This document shows, one piece after another, positions 7,798-16,263 of a stretch of DNA of 64,000 nt (its first letter is position 1; every line of letters begins with the position of its first letter). The notes beneath the pieces are model-generated. The model did not search any database, was not told the origin of the DNA, and saw nothing but the letters and a program-made list of their open reading frames with translations. Source of the DNA: Nocardia brevicatena NBRC 12119 (GTDB lineage Bacteria > Actinomycetota > Actinomycetes > Mycobacteriales > Mycobacteriaceae); the NCBI RefSeq assembly GCF_000308495.1, contig NZ_BAFU01000073.1, forward strand, positions 62,001-126,000, given 5' to 3'. The translations under genes and the position numbers were made by a program.

Positions 7798-8097
7798 GAC
7801 GCAAGCGGGCTAACGTATCACACTGTTGCCGAATGCCTTCACCTCATGTCATGTCCCCTGGACACGAAAACGACTGCGAAAGAGGGCGTTCGGTGGTGCG
7901 CAGGGCCTCAATCGAGATTGATAGCAACTACTCGGCTATCGAATTCGATGAATTTTGCGAGGAGATGGGCGAGATAGCGATTGCACTATATTTGCCCCAT
8001 GGATGCGCGGCACTCCACCACTGCCGTATACAGGGATAGAAAATTTTGCCGCTTCGGCCTTTTCATTGATGTCGACCGGCTATCCTCGTGCGTGAGG
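7798..8097. other. Intergenic stretch, lower GC, no recognised gene
   Basis: About 300 nt between the rpmF terminator and the hairpin after the conservon. It is visibly richer in A and T than its surroundings. A 68-codon open frame (7833-8039, plus strand) is present but has no clear ribosome site and no family resemblance. No function can be given. Confidence 0.4.
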
Positions 8098-8125
8098 GCG
8101 GGTCTCCCGGAGACGGGAGACCCGC
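8098..8125 (-). terminator. Terminator after the conservon operon
   Basis: An 11-bp inverted repeat (GCGGGTCTCCC, complement at 8115-8125) with a 6-nt loop lies 22 bp past the stop codon of the MHYT-like gene on the minus strand. Confidence 0.7.
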
Positions 8126-8147
8126 TCATCGCCACTTTCGGGGCAGT

Positions 8148-9104
8148 TCAGCGCAGCGCTTCGGCCACGGAGACCGGGCGTTTCCCGGGCAGCGGCCCGG
8201 TCGGCCAGGGATCCCGCTGCACGGTGGTGCCACCGCTTTGACCCGAATCACCGGTGTCGGCATCGTCTTTCGCCTCGGGGTCCTTTTTCGCCCTGGATTT
8301 CTTCTTCGCACGCTTCACGACCGCCGCGGTCGCGGCGGCCATTTCGGCGTCCCGGCGATCCGGCGCCACCAGTACGGCGGTGATCGGCCCGGCCAACGAC
8401 AGCAGGCCCACGACGAACGCCGGGAACGCGAAGCCGAACAGCTCTTGCCCATGCGGCGAGTCGGGCGACCCGTCCACAATGAAATCCAGGCTCGCGACAC
8501 CGAGGTGGTAGAACGCGGCCACGCCCAGCCCGAACGCCAGGATCGTGCCGATACGAGCCAAGGGGAACCGAAACACCTGGAACAACCACAGGCACAGCGA
8601 GAAGGCGAACGTGCCCACAACGGTCGCCAGGGCGAACAGCCAGAGACTCACCTCGACCGAGCCATGGAAATCCACCGAGTCCAGCATCTGATACAGCATG
8701 ACGGCCATGCACACGCCGAACGCCGCCGCGCCGCCGATCATTCGCGGCAGCCGAAACTCCCGCCCGGCGATCATCACCGCGACGAACACCGCCAGCACGG
8801 CGACCCACCCTGAGGTGATCAACTTCCCCGAGTCGTAGCGCAGCGCGTCCCTGCCCGGCAGCGACAGCCCGAGCAGCGACACCACACCGGCCAGCCAGAT
8901 ACCCACACCACCGATCGCCACCGCGGCGGCGGCCACCCAGACCGGGCGGAACCGAATCGACCGCCGCGCATTCACCCCACACGACAAACCGACCGCCATA
9001 CCGACCACCGAGACGCCGAACGCCAGGCCGGGCAGCCAGTACCCCATCGTGAACAGTTCGACGCTCACCTCACTCGCGGCCGTCAGCCGCTGGGTGTCAA
9101 CCAT
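8148..9104 (-). CDS. MHYT-like integral membrane protein at the end of the conservon
   Basis: A 318-residue protein with about seven hydrophobic membrane segments in its first 240 residues, then a charged Lys/Asp/Gly-rich cytoplasmic tail (VVKRAKKKSRAKKDPEAKDDADTGDSG). The N-terminus (LFTMGYWLPGLAF) and the spaced Met/His/Tyr positions in the helices (MLYQMLDSVDFHG, YHLGVASLDF) resemble MHYT sensor domains, proposed to bind copper and sense gases; the match is degenerate and I give it as likely, not certain. The start overlaps the 3' end of the GTPase gene by 8 bp, so it belongs to the cvn operon. Confidence 0.75.
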   Translation of the reverse strand: MVDTQRLTAASEVSVELFTMGYWLPGLAFGVSVVGMAVGLSCGVNARRSIRFRPVWVAAAAVAIGGVGIWLAGVVSLLGLSLPGRDALRYDSGKLITSGWVAVLAVFVAVMIAGREFRLPRMIGGAAAFGVCMAVMLYQMLDSVDFHGSVEVSLWLFALATVVGTFAFSLCLWLFQVFRFPLARIGTILAFGLGVAAFYHLGVASLDFIVDGSPDSPHGQELFGFAFPAFVVGLLSLAGPITAVLVAPDRRDAEMAAATAAVVKRAKKKSRAKKDPEAKDDADTGDSGQSGGTTVQRDPWPTGPLPGKRPVSVAEALR

Positions 9105-9729
9105 GCTGGGTGACCTTTCCGAACTCCGCTTCCTGTAGCCGGGAAATCGCGTACTCGGTGACCGCGGCCAGTGTCTGCCGTACCTCCATCGCATTACGCG
9201 CATCGATATCGACGATCGGCACACCCTCCCGCACCGCCAGTGCCTGCCGTAGCTCCGCCATAGGGAACCGCGGTGCGCCCGGGAACCGGTTGACCGCCAC
9301 CAGGAACGGCAGCTGCCGCGCCTCGAAGAAATCCACCACCGCGAAACTGTCCTCCAGCCTGCGGGTATCGATCAGCACCACGGCGCCGATGGCACCGCGG
9401 ACCAGGTCGTCCCACATGAACCAGAACCGGCGCTGCCCGGGGGTGCCGAACAGATAGAGCGTCAGATTGCCCGGCAGGATGATCCGCCCGAAATCCATGG
9501 CGACCGTGGTGGTCGTCTTGTCCGGAGTGTCGGCGAGATCGTCGACACCATCGGAAAAACTGGTCACCATGGCCTCGGTGCGCAAGGGGACGATCTCGGA
9601 AACCGCACCCACGAAAGTGGTCTTGCCCGCCCCGAAACCACCGGCGACGACGATCTTGGTCGAGGCAGGGCACTCGTCGTCATGGGTCGCGGAGACGGCA
9701 TCGGCGTTCCTATAGGGCACGGAGTCCAC
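9097..9729 (-). CDS. cvnD: Conservon small GTPase (CvnD)
   Basis: A Ras-like GTPase of 210 residues with the P-loop GGFGAGKTT (about residues 30-38), a DTPDKTTTTVAMDFG switch region, the G3-like LFGTPGQRRFWF and NRFP in place of the usual NKxD base-recognition motif, as in many CvnD proteins. In conservons it is thought to work with the roadblock protein and membrane kinase like a G-protein switch. It overlaps cvnC by 20 bp and the MHYT-like gene by 8 bp. Confidence 0.9.
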   Translation of the reverse strand: MDSVPYRNADAVSATHDDECPASTKIVVAGGFGAGKTTFVGAVSEIVPLRTEAMVTSFSDGVDDLADTPDKTTTTVAMDFGRIILPGNLTLYLFGTPGQRRFWFMWDDLVRGAIGAVVLIDTRRLEDSFAVVDFFEARQLPFLVAVNRFPGAPRFPMAELRQALAVREGVPIVDIDARNAMEVRQTLAAVTEYAISRLQEAEFGKVTQHG

Positions 9730-10084
9730 GCAATGTCCTCTCCATCAGGGAACGGCGTTCGTCGTAGCTCGTCTTCTCGCTCATGGTCGAATGCACGCGC
9801 AGGTTTCCGTCCACGACGAGATCGCCGATGACCACGCGGACCATACCGAGCGAACGGTCCAGGTGCGCAGCGATTTCGGCGACCGACAACCGGTGTACGG
9901 CGAGTCGGAGGATCTCCATGCGGATATCACCGGCGCCATGGTCGAAATGGGCGTGATAGGAAATCGTCTCGACGACCGCCTCCATGGGCAGATCGACGGC
10001 GGGTTCCGTACGGCCGGATGTCAGGGCGTACGGACGGACACGATTGGCGGGACGATTCTGTGGCCCGTAGCCGTAGTTGGACAT
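9710..10084 (-). CDS. cvnC: DUF742 protein (CvnC)
   Basis: A 124-residue DUF742 protein. It opens with a disordered Asn/Arg-rich stretch (MSNYGYGPQNRPANRVRPYALTSGRT) and then a winged-helix-like segment (ILRLAVHRLSVAEIAAHLDRSLGMVRVVIGDLVVDGNLRVH). In conservons this gene always sits between the roadblock protein and the GTPase, as here: 7 bp after cvnB and overlapping cvnD. The biochemical role is not known with certainty. Confidence 0.9.
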   Translation of the reverse strand: MSNYGYGPQNRPANRVRPYALTSGRTEPAVDLPMEAVVETISYHAHFDHGAGDIRMEILRLAVHRLSVAEIAAHLDRSLGMVRVVIGDLVVDGNLRVHSTMSEKTSYDERRSLMERTLRGLRAL

Positions 10085-10091
10085 GACCTAC

Positions 10092-10499
10092 TCAAACGGT
10101 GGAACGGGCAGTCGCGCTGACCACTGAGCCGACACGATCGACCAATAACGCCATCTCGTAGCCGATACGACCGATATCGTGCTGTTTGTTGGCCAGTACG
10201 GCCAGGTGCGAGCCATTGCCCACACTCATCACCAATAGGTATCCGCGCTGCATCTCCACAATGGACTGCATCACCTTGCCGCCGTCGAAAAGCTGGGCGG
10301 CACCGCTCGAGAGGCTCGCCAGCCCGGCGGTGACGGCCGCGAGCTGCTCGGCCCGGTCCTCGGGCAGGTGCGGACTGGTGGCCTGCAGAAGGCCGTCCGC
10401 GGAGACCAGGACGGTGTGGGAAACACCGGGGACCTCCCGGGTGAAGCGGGCCACCAGCCAGTTCAGATTCTCGTCCGTGCCGCTCTTCGGGTTGGTCAT
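10092..10499 (-). CDS. cvnB: Roadblock/LC7-domain protein (CvnB)
   Basis: A 135-residue roadblock/LC7 protein ([31 protein letters not shown], then [26 protein letters not shown]). Proteins of this fold act as regulators of partner small GTPases, here presumably CvnD. The ATG overlaps the cvnA stop by 4 bp, so the two are translationally coupled. Confidence 0.92.
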   Translation of the reverse strand: MTNPKSGTDENLNWLVARFTREVPGVSHTVLVSADGLLQATSPHLPEDRAEQLAAVTAGLASLSSGAAQLFDGGKVMQSIVEMQRGYLLVMSVGNGSHLAVLANKQHDIGRIGYEMALLVDRVGSVVSATARSTV

Positions 10500-13400
10500 G
10501 CAAGCCCTCCGTCGTTGTTCTGTGCATTGGCCCGTCCACTGCGGACGCCACTGAGATGTCTGGTCAGGCTGTTCCGGATCTCCTCCGGATTACGTGGGGC
10601 ATCTTCTTCGACAGGTGCCAGACCACCGGGTACCAGCTGTGCGCCCGGTTGACGGATCGGCAGGCCGCTGACAGTTCGGGAGGTGGGGGTCGGCGTAGCG
10701 GCGTCTTCGGCGGCAAGCCAGCCGTCGTCCCCGGGAGACGACCAGCTTCGGTTGGGTGTATCCGTAGCAGCGGGCTCGACCAACCACTCCGACACCATGC
10801 GCTGGTAGATCGGGGTGGGGGACTCGCCGGTCACCGGTTGCAGACGGTTGGCACCGGTGGTTGTCGGGTTCGGCCCGGGCGGCTTGCGTTCCACGCCGGT
10901 ATTCGGTTCGTTGCGGTCGAATCCGGAACGCCGGGTCGATGGACCAGGTGTCGCGGCGGACGGCGCGGTCCGGGACGGCAACGACCATTCGGACCGCGGA
11001 GTCGATGTAGTCATCCCCGCGCGGCCGGTATCGGGTTCGGCTTCCGGTTCGAAGGTCGGGGCCGGATAGGACTGTGTCTTATAGGCCTCCGACCACAAGC
11101 CGGTCGGCTCTTCCGGATCCTCGTCGAACGATTCGCCGGTCCCCACCGTGGTATCGGACCCGCCGAACGCCGAAAACGCCGGCGAATCCGAGTCCGGACG
11201 CCGGCGGATCGGCAGGCCGGAACCGTTCTGAAACGCACTTCCGGTGCCGGCCGTCCCATACCCGTCTCGAGCGAGGGGGCCACCCGTGGCCTCGGACCGC
11301 GCCCCGCCCGTGAGGGGGGAATCGGCGGGCCGATTCCCCGGCGACAGCCCGAACGACGCGGCCGGTTCCGGTGTCTCGGTACTCCGGTTTGCCGGCCGAC
11401 GCTGCGGCAGAGCGAACTCGCCGGTGCCGAACGCGGATCTGTCCGGTCCCGATCCCACCAACGTGGGACGGTCCGCCCGGAAGGATTCGCTGTGGGGCAG
11501 CAGCGGTTCGGTGAAACGCGCCGGCTGCGCCGGTGGCCGGGACGTCGACCCGGGCGGATCGGGTACGAGCGCCAGCGCGCGCTGTGCCGCCGCGGGGAGT
11601 TCGAACGCCGCGCCGAGCGCACTGCCGGGCGTGGGCGGCGGACCGCCGGCCGCGCCGTCCTCATCGGGGGCCACCAGCGCACCCGGCAGATGGACGGTCG
11701 CGGTGATACCGGGCTGCTGCACCATGATGGATGTGCGCCGCAACCCGACCGTGATGGAGTGTCGTTTCGCCAACCGGCCGACGACGAACAGGCCCATGCG
11801 GCGGGCGGTTTCGATATCGATCTGCCCGCCGGAGGCCAGTCGGGCATTGGTGGCCTGGAGGTCCTCGGCCGACATGCCGAGACCGCGGTCGGTGACCTCG
11901 ATCAGGTAGCCGCCGTCCACCGCACGCGAAACCGTCACGGCCACCGGGGCGGTCGGCGGCGAATAGCGCAGCGCGTTATCGATCAGCTCGGCCAACAGAT
12001 GCTCGATATCGACCGCGACCTCCCCGGCGACGACGCCGTCGGGCACATTGCCGATCTCGACGCGCTGATAGTCCTCGACCTGGGAAACCGCGGACCAGAG
12101 CATATCCGTCAGCGGTACCGGGGCCAGCGCACCGCGACGCAGCGCGGTGCCGGCGAGCACCAGCAGATTGTCGCCGTTGCGGCGCATACGGGTGGCCAGA
12201 TGGTCGAGCCGGAACAGGCTCTGCAACCGTCCGGGGTTGTCCTCGTCGTGTTCGAGTTCCTCGATCAGCGCCAGCTGCTGCTCCACCAGGGTCTGGCTGC
12301 GCCGGGACAGGGTTTCGAACATATTGCCGATCTGCAGGCGCAGCCGGGCCTGTTCGGCCGCCAGCTCGAGCGCCTGCTCGTGGATCTCGTCGACCGCGCG
12401 GGCCAGCTGGCCGATCTCGTCGTCACCCTGGACGTCGACCGGCTCGACCTCGGGGGTGGCGCCGCCGCTTCGCACCACGGCGAGTTCGTTGGGCAGCTTC
12501 ACATGCGCGACCTCGAGCGCGTCGCGGCGCAGGCGGCGCACCGGGACGACCAGGGTACGGGCCACCGACAACGCCAGCGCCAGACCGGCCAACAGTACCG
12601 CGATGACCAGCGCGGCCTCGCGCAGCGCGCTGTTGCGGGCCGCGATGGTGCTGTTGTATAGGGAGACGTCGATGAGCTGCGCCAGGTGGTCGGTCGTGGC
12701 GTTGTAGGTGTCGGTGCTGATCCGCAGGGAGTCCCGCACGGCCGGATCACTCGCCGGGTCGGGGGTGTTCTGACCGAAGGCCGCCAGGCGGGTCTGCACG
12801 GCGTCGAGCAGCGTGCGCGTGTTCTCCGAGACGTCCGGCCGGATCTGCCCGTACTGGAAGACCATTGTCAGCTCGGCGCCGCCGGCGGTCAGCACCCGGG
12901 CCCGCATGGTCGGATTGCTCGCGGCGTCAGGGGAATTGATCACCATCTGCTGGGCGATCAACTGCCGGCGCGCGTTCCGGAGCGTGGTCAGCTGTTGGAA
13001 GTAGCGCTGGATGTCGAGGTCTTCGACCGTGGGCGACAGTGCCAGCGCATTGCCCAGGCGCACCGCGATCTCGTCGGCGTGGTCGCCTACCATGGCGGGC
13101 GAGCCGTTGCGCAGGCTGTTGCGCATGGTGGTGCCGAGTGCCACGGCGGCGGCGATCTCGGTGTTCACCTCATCGCGGACCTCGGCTTCGCCCAGAGCGT
13201 TCTCCAGATCGGCGAGCGCGGAGTTGAATGCGGTGAGCGCGGCATCGGTCTGCGGGTTCGCCGCGGCGGTCCGGGCGGCGGCCGAGGCGAGGGCAAACTG
13301 TTCGGTGGCGGTACCGTAGCGAACGAGGGGCCCGAGGATCTCGGCCTGCTCGGTGGCGGCGCCGAGCATCTCGAGGGCGCGCAGTTCGTTGTTGATACGC

Positions 13401-13531
13401 AGGACCGCGAACACGGTGGCCAACAGGACGGGCAGCACGAGAACAATGCCGACCTTGCGGGTAACCGACCAGTTGGACAGATCGAATTGCCAGGATCGCG
13501 GTGCTTCCATCCGTCTCTGTCGCCTCCGCAT
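10496..13531 (-). CDS. cvnA: Conservon sensor histidine kinase (CvnA)
   Basis: A membrane kinase of about 1,011 residues. Order: first membrane helix ([22 protein letters not shown]), an extracytoplasmic nitrate/nitrite-sensing-like helical domain, second helix near residues 300-320, HAMP, then a HATPase domain with [15 protein letters not shown] and DRGLGMS near residues 505-570. From about residue 610 to the end it is a Pro/Ser/Gly-rich, probably disordered tail of some 400 residues. No standard phosphorylated-His box is evident, as in other CvnA proteins. ATG 13531 is preceded by ACGAGG; ATG 13510 is an alternative. It is the first gene of the five-gene operon. Confidence 0.88.
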   Translation of the reverse strand: MRRRQRRMEAPRSWQFDLSNWSVTRKVGIVLVLPVLLATVFAVLRINNELRALEMLGAATEQAEILGPLVRYGTATEQFALASAAARTAAANPQTDAALTAFNSALADLENALGEAEVRDEVNTEIAAAVALGTTMRNSLRNGSPAMVGDHADEIAVRLGNALALSPTVEDLDIQRYFQQLTTLRNARRQLIAQQMVINSPDAASNPTMRARVLTAGGAELTMVFQYGQIRPDVSENTRTLLDAVQTRLAAFGQNTPDPASDPAVRDSLRISTDTYNATTDHLAQLIDVSLYNSTIAARNSALREAALVIAVLLAGLALALSVARTLVVPVRRLRRDALEVAHVKLPNELAVVRSGGATPEVEPVDVQGDDEIGQLARAVDEIHEQALELAAEQARLRLQIGNMFETLSRRSQTLVEQQLALIEELEHDEDNPGRLQSLFRLDHLATRMRRNGDNLLVLAGTALRRGALAPVPLTDMLWSAVSQVEDYQRVEIGNVPDGVVAGEVAVDIEHLLAELIDNALRYSPPTAPVAVTVSRAVDGGYLIEVTDRGLGMSAEDLQATNARLASGGQIDIETARRMGLFVVGRLAKRHSITVGLRRTSIMVQQPGITATVHLPGALVAPDEDGAAGGPPPTPGSALGAAFELPAAAQRALALVPDPPGSTSRPPAQPARFTEPLLPHSESFRADRPTLVGSGPDRSAFGTGEFALPQRRPANRSTETPEPAASFGLSPGNRPADSPLTGGARSEATGGPLARDGYGTAGTGSAFQNGSGLPIRRRPDSDSPAFSAFGGSDTTVGTGESFDEDPEEPTGLWSEAYKTQSYPAPTFEPEAEPDTGRAGMTTSTPRSEWSLPSRTAPSAATPGPSTRRSGFDRNEPNTGVERKPPGPNPTTTGANRLQPVTGESPTPIYQRMVSEWLVEPAATDTPNRSWSSPGDDGWLAAEDAATPTPTSRTVSGLPIRQPGAQLVPGGLAPVEEDAPRNPEEIRNSLTRHLSGVRSGRANAQNNDGGLA

Positions 13532-13808
13532 CACGAACGACCTCGTGGGGCGGTTGCTGTTCGCGTCTACGGTTCCAACCGCACGGAACCAACCGGAGGT
13601 CTGCTTTTTACCGCTCGGAACATACCGCGCATAGTGCATAACGGCAATCGCTGACCTAATCCTTTTTATCCTTGAAAATAGTCGGCCAGAACATCTTTCG
13701 AGACCCGAGCGGTTCTTCGCGTGCATACTCCGGTAAACAATGAAAGAACCAGGTCACAGCCGATATCAGTGGTATACGCAAAGGAGCGGACGCCGATGTT
13801 TCACACTC
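13532..13808. other. Divergent intergenic region between cvnA and mprA
   Basis: About 280 nt with relatively AT-rich stretches (for example around 13660-13690) that must contain the promoters of the conservon and of mprAB. Apart from the MprA-type repeats that follow it, I recognise no site. Confidence 0.4.
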
Positions 13809-13826
13809 CTCTCAGATGGCTCTCAG
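13809..13826 (+). promoter_or_regulatory. MprA-type direct repeat upstream of mprA
   Basis: Two CTCTCAG copies (13809-13815 and 13820-13826), exactly 11 bp apart, lie 23 bp before the mprA start codon. The same TCTCAG pair at the same 11-bp spacing precedes pepD (18749-18765). Mycobacterial MprA binds loosely conserved direct repeats upstream of mprA and pepD, so autoregulation is the natural reading. Confidence 0.72.
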
Positions 13827-13848
13827 TCGATACGTTCAAACTGGAAGC

Positions 13849-14535
13849 ATGCGCATTCTGGTAGTCGACGACGATCGTGCCGTGCGGGAATCGTTACGCC
13901 GATCGCTGACCTTCAACGGCTACACCGTCGACCTGGCCGTGGACGGTATCGACGCATTGGAGAAGGCCACCGGTCAGCGACCGGACGCGCTCGTCCTGGA
14001 TGTGATGATGCCGCGGCTGGACGGTCTCGAGGTGTGCCGTCGGTTGCGCAGCACCGGTGACGACCTGCCGATCCTGGTTCTCACCGCCCGCGACTCGGTA
14101 TCCGAACGCGTCGCCGGACTCGACGCCGGCGCCGACGACTACCTGCCGAAACCGTTCGCGCTGGAGGAACTGCTCGCGCGGCTGCGCGCGCTGCTGCGCC
14201 GCCGGGCCGCGGGCCCCGACGAGGACTCCGAAGCCATGCGGTTCGCCGATCTGTCGCTGGACCCGGTCACCCGGGAGGTGTCCCGGGGAGCGCGGGCGAT
14301 CTCGCTGACCCGCACCGAGTTCTCGCTGTTGGAAATGCTGACGGCGAATCCGCGGCGGGTACTCACCCGAGGACGCATCCTGGAGGAGGTCTGGGGCTAC
14401 GACTTCCCCACCTCCGGTAACGCGCTGGAGGTCTATATCGGCTACCTCCGCCGCAAAACCGAGGCCGACGGCGAACCCCGACTCATCCACACCGTGCGCG
14501 GTGTCGGCTACGTCCTGCGCGAAACCCCACCGTAA
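13849..14535 (+). CDS. mprA: Envelope-stress response regulator MprA
   Basis: An OmpR/PhoB-type response regulator of 228 residues. The receiver domain has [20 protein letters not shown], the phospho-acceptor Asp in [15 protein letters not shown] and Lys in [22 protein letters not shown]; the winged-helix DNA-binding half ends in [21 protein letters not shown]. It closely resembles my recollection of M. tuberculosis MprA over its whole length. The ATG at 13849 was chosen because it begins the receiver domain exactly. mprB starts 12 bp after its stop codon. MprA controls responses to envelope stress and detergents, including pepD, which lies downstream. Confidence 0.95.
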   Translation: MRILVVDDDRAVRESLRRSLTFNGYTVDLAVDGIDALEKATGQRPDALVLDVMMPRLDGLEVCRRLRSTGDDLPILVLTARDSVSERVAGLDAGADDYLPKPFALEELLARLRALLRRRAAGPDEDSEAMRFADLSLDPVTREVSRGARAISLTRTEFSLLEMLTANPRRVLTRGRILEEVWGYDFPTSGNALEVYIGYLRRKTEADGEPRLIHTVRGVGYVLRETPP

Positions 14536-14547
14536 GCTGCGTCCGCG

Positions 14548-16071
14548 ATGGCACGTACCCCCCGCACCTCGGCGAAACGGCCTGCCCGGACCGCTCGACC
14601 GACCGTTGCCACCCTCGGCCGTCCATGGCCGGACGAACCCGCGCCGATGCGCCCGCCGACCCCACTCACCCGCACCGTCTCCCTGCGGTGGCGGGTGACG
14701 CTGCTGGCCGCCTCCGTGGTCGCCATCGCGGTCGCGGTCACCTCCATCGCCGCCTACGCCATGGTCGCGCGGGCCCTCTACAACGCGGTGGACGCCCAGT
14801 TACGAGCCCGCTCCGCCACCATGATCAGCGGCGATATCGACAATATGGCCTTCCAGTCGCTCGGGGTGGCGACCCTGTTCTCGAACGATATCGGCGTCGC
14901 CCTGATCTATCCCTTCTCGGTCTCCTCCCCAGAGGCGACCGAACCCGGCAGCCTGCCGGTGTACATGCCGCCGCAGCCGACCAAACCGCCGATCGGAACC
15001 GAGGAGATCGAGGTCGCCGAGGGCGAACGCGCGTGGTCCCTGCGCACCTACAACAACCAGCGGGTACTGGCCCGGCGCATGGACTCCGGTGTCACCCTCG
15101 TGATCTCCCAGCGCCTGGAACCCACCCGCGAGGTACTCGACCGACTGGCCTGGCTGCTGTTCGTGGTCGGCGGCTGCGGTGTCGTCCTCGCCGCCGCGGC
15201 CGGCACCGCCGTGGGCCGAACCGGACTGCGCCCTATCGCGCGACTCACCGCCGCCACCGAGCGAATCGCGCGCACCGACGACCTGACCCCCATCCCGGTC
15301 ACCGGCGACGACGAACTCGCCCGGCTCACCGAAAGCTTCAACACCATGTTGCGCGCGCTCGCCGAATCCCGAGACCGCCAGCGGCGGCTGGTGGCCGATG
15401 CCGGACACGAACTGCGCACTCCGCTGACCTCGCTGCGCACCAATATGGAACTGCTCATCGCCTCGAGCCGCCCGGGCGCCCCGAATATCCCCGCCGAGGA
15501 CATGGCCGAACTGCGCTCGGATGTGATGGCCCAGATCGAGGAACTGTCGAATCTGGTCGGCGACCTCGTGGACCTGGCCCGGGAAGACGCGCCGGAAAGT
15601 GTCTATGAGCGCGTGGACCTGGGCGAGGTGACCGAACGGGCGCTGGAACGCGCGCGACGGCGCGGCTCGGTCGAGTTCGCCGCCGAACTGCGGCCCTGGT
15701 TCGTCTACGGGCAGGAAGCGGCCCTGGAACGAGCGGTCCTCAATGTGCTCGACAATGCCGCAAAATGGAGTCCCCCCGGAGAGCAGGTGCGGGTGGCCAT
15801 GGTCGAAACAGGACGCGGCCTGCTGGAATTGTCGGTCGACGACGCGGGCCCCGGTATCCCGCCTCCCGAGCGCGAACTGGTCTTCGAGCGTTTCTACCGC
15901 ACCACGGCCTCCCGCTCCATGCCGGGCTCCGGCCTGGGACTGGCGATCGTGAAACAGGTCGTCATCAAACACGGCGGCACCATCGCCATCGACACCTCGG
16001 AGCGCGGTGGCGCACTGATCCGTATCGTGCTGCCCGGCGAGAGCGGGACACCGTCGGAGCCACCTGCCTAG
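14548..16071 (+). CDS. mprB: Envelope-stress sensor histidine kinase MprB
   Basis: The membrane kinase partner of MprA, 507 residues from ATG 14548. A basic, proline-rich N-terminal stretch precedes the first helix (VTLLAASVVAIAVAVTSIAAYAMV); an extracytoplasmic domain follows, then the second helix (LLFVVGGCGVVLAAAAGTAVG), HAMP, the His box DAGHELRTPLTSL with His 287, the N box LNVLDNAAKWSPPG, and G boxes DAGPGIP and GSGLGLAIVKQVV. ATG 14647 would give a form about 33 residues shorter, closer to the mycobacterial N-terminus. In mycobacteria the sensor domain contacts the chaperone DnaK to monitor misfolded envelope proteins. Confidence 0.93.
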   Translation: MARTPRTSAKRPARTARPTVATLGRPWPDEPAPMRPPTPLTRTVSLRWRVTLLAASVVAIAVAVTSIAAYAMVARALYNAVDAQLRARSATMISGDIDNMAFQSLGVATLFSNDIGVALIYPFSVSSPEATEPGSLPVYMPPQPTKPPIGTEEIEVAEGERAWSLRTYNNQRVLARRMDSGVTLVISQRLEPTREVLDRLAWLLFVVGGCGVVLAAAAGTAVGRTGLRPIARLTAATERIARTDDLTPIPVTGDDELARLTESFNTMLRALAESRDRQRRLVADAGHELRTPLTSLRTNMELLIASSRPGAPNIPAEDMAELRSDVMAQIEELSNLVGDLVDLAREDAPESVYERVDLGEVTERALERARRRGSVEFAAELRPWFVYGQEAALERAVLNVLDNAAKWSPPGEQVRVAMVETGRGLLELSVDDAGPGIPPPERELVFERFYRTTASRSMPGSGLGLAIVKQVVIKHGGTIAIDTSERGGALIRIVLPGESGTPSEPPA

Positions 16072-16184
16072 CCGCCCACCCGCGGGAGCTCCCCTCGGCA
16101 TATGAACTTTCCGGGGTGACCCGTACTCGGTTGGCCCTGCTCGGCCACCCCGTCTGTGTGTTTCTCGCGGGATCGCAAAAGTTA

Positions 16185-16208
16185 CGGACATATCTTTTCG
16201 GACATATC
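16185..16208 (+). promoter_or_regulatory. Direct repeat CGGACATATC x2 in a probable promoter
   Basis: Two exact CGGACATATC copies (16185-16194 and 16199-16208), 14 bp apart, lie 56 bp before the start of the large frameshifted gene. An AT-rich stretch with CATAAATAAT (16222-16231) follows and could hold a -10 element. The repeat may be an operator; I cannot name its regulator. Confidence 0.5.
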
Positions 16209-16263
16209 CCCAAGGGTGGGAGCATAAATAATTGATTAGAGCACGGTGGAAGGAGGAGCTCGC

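Noticed and set aside
7833-8039. 68-codon open frame in the AT-richer gap after rpmF
   Set aside because: No ribosome site, no family resemblance and no operon context; reported only as intergenic sequence.
10556-12661. 701-codon plus-strand open frame
   Set aside because: It is antisense to cvnA, whose domains are clear; composition is Arg/Gly/Gln-rich as expected of a GC-driven shadow frame.
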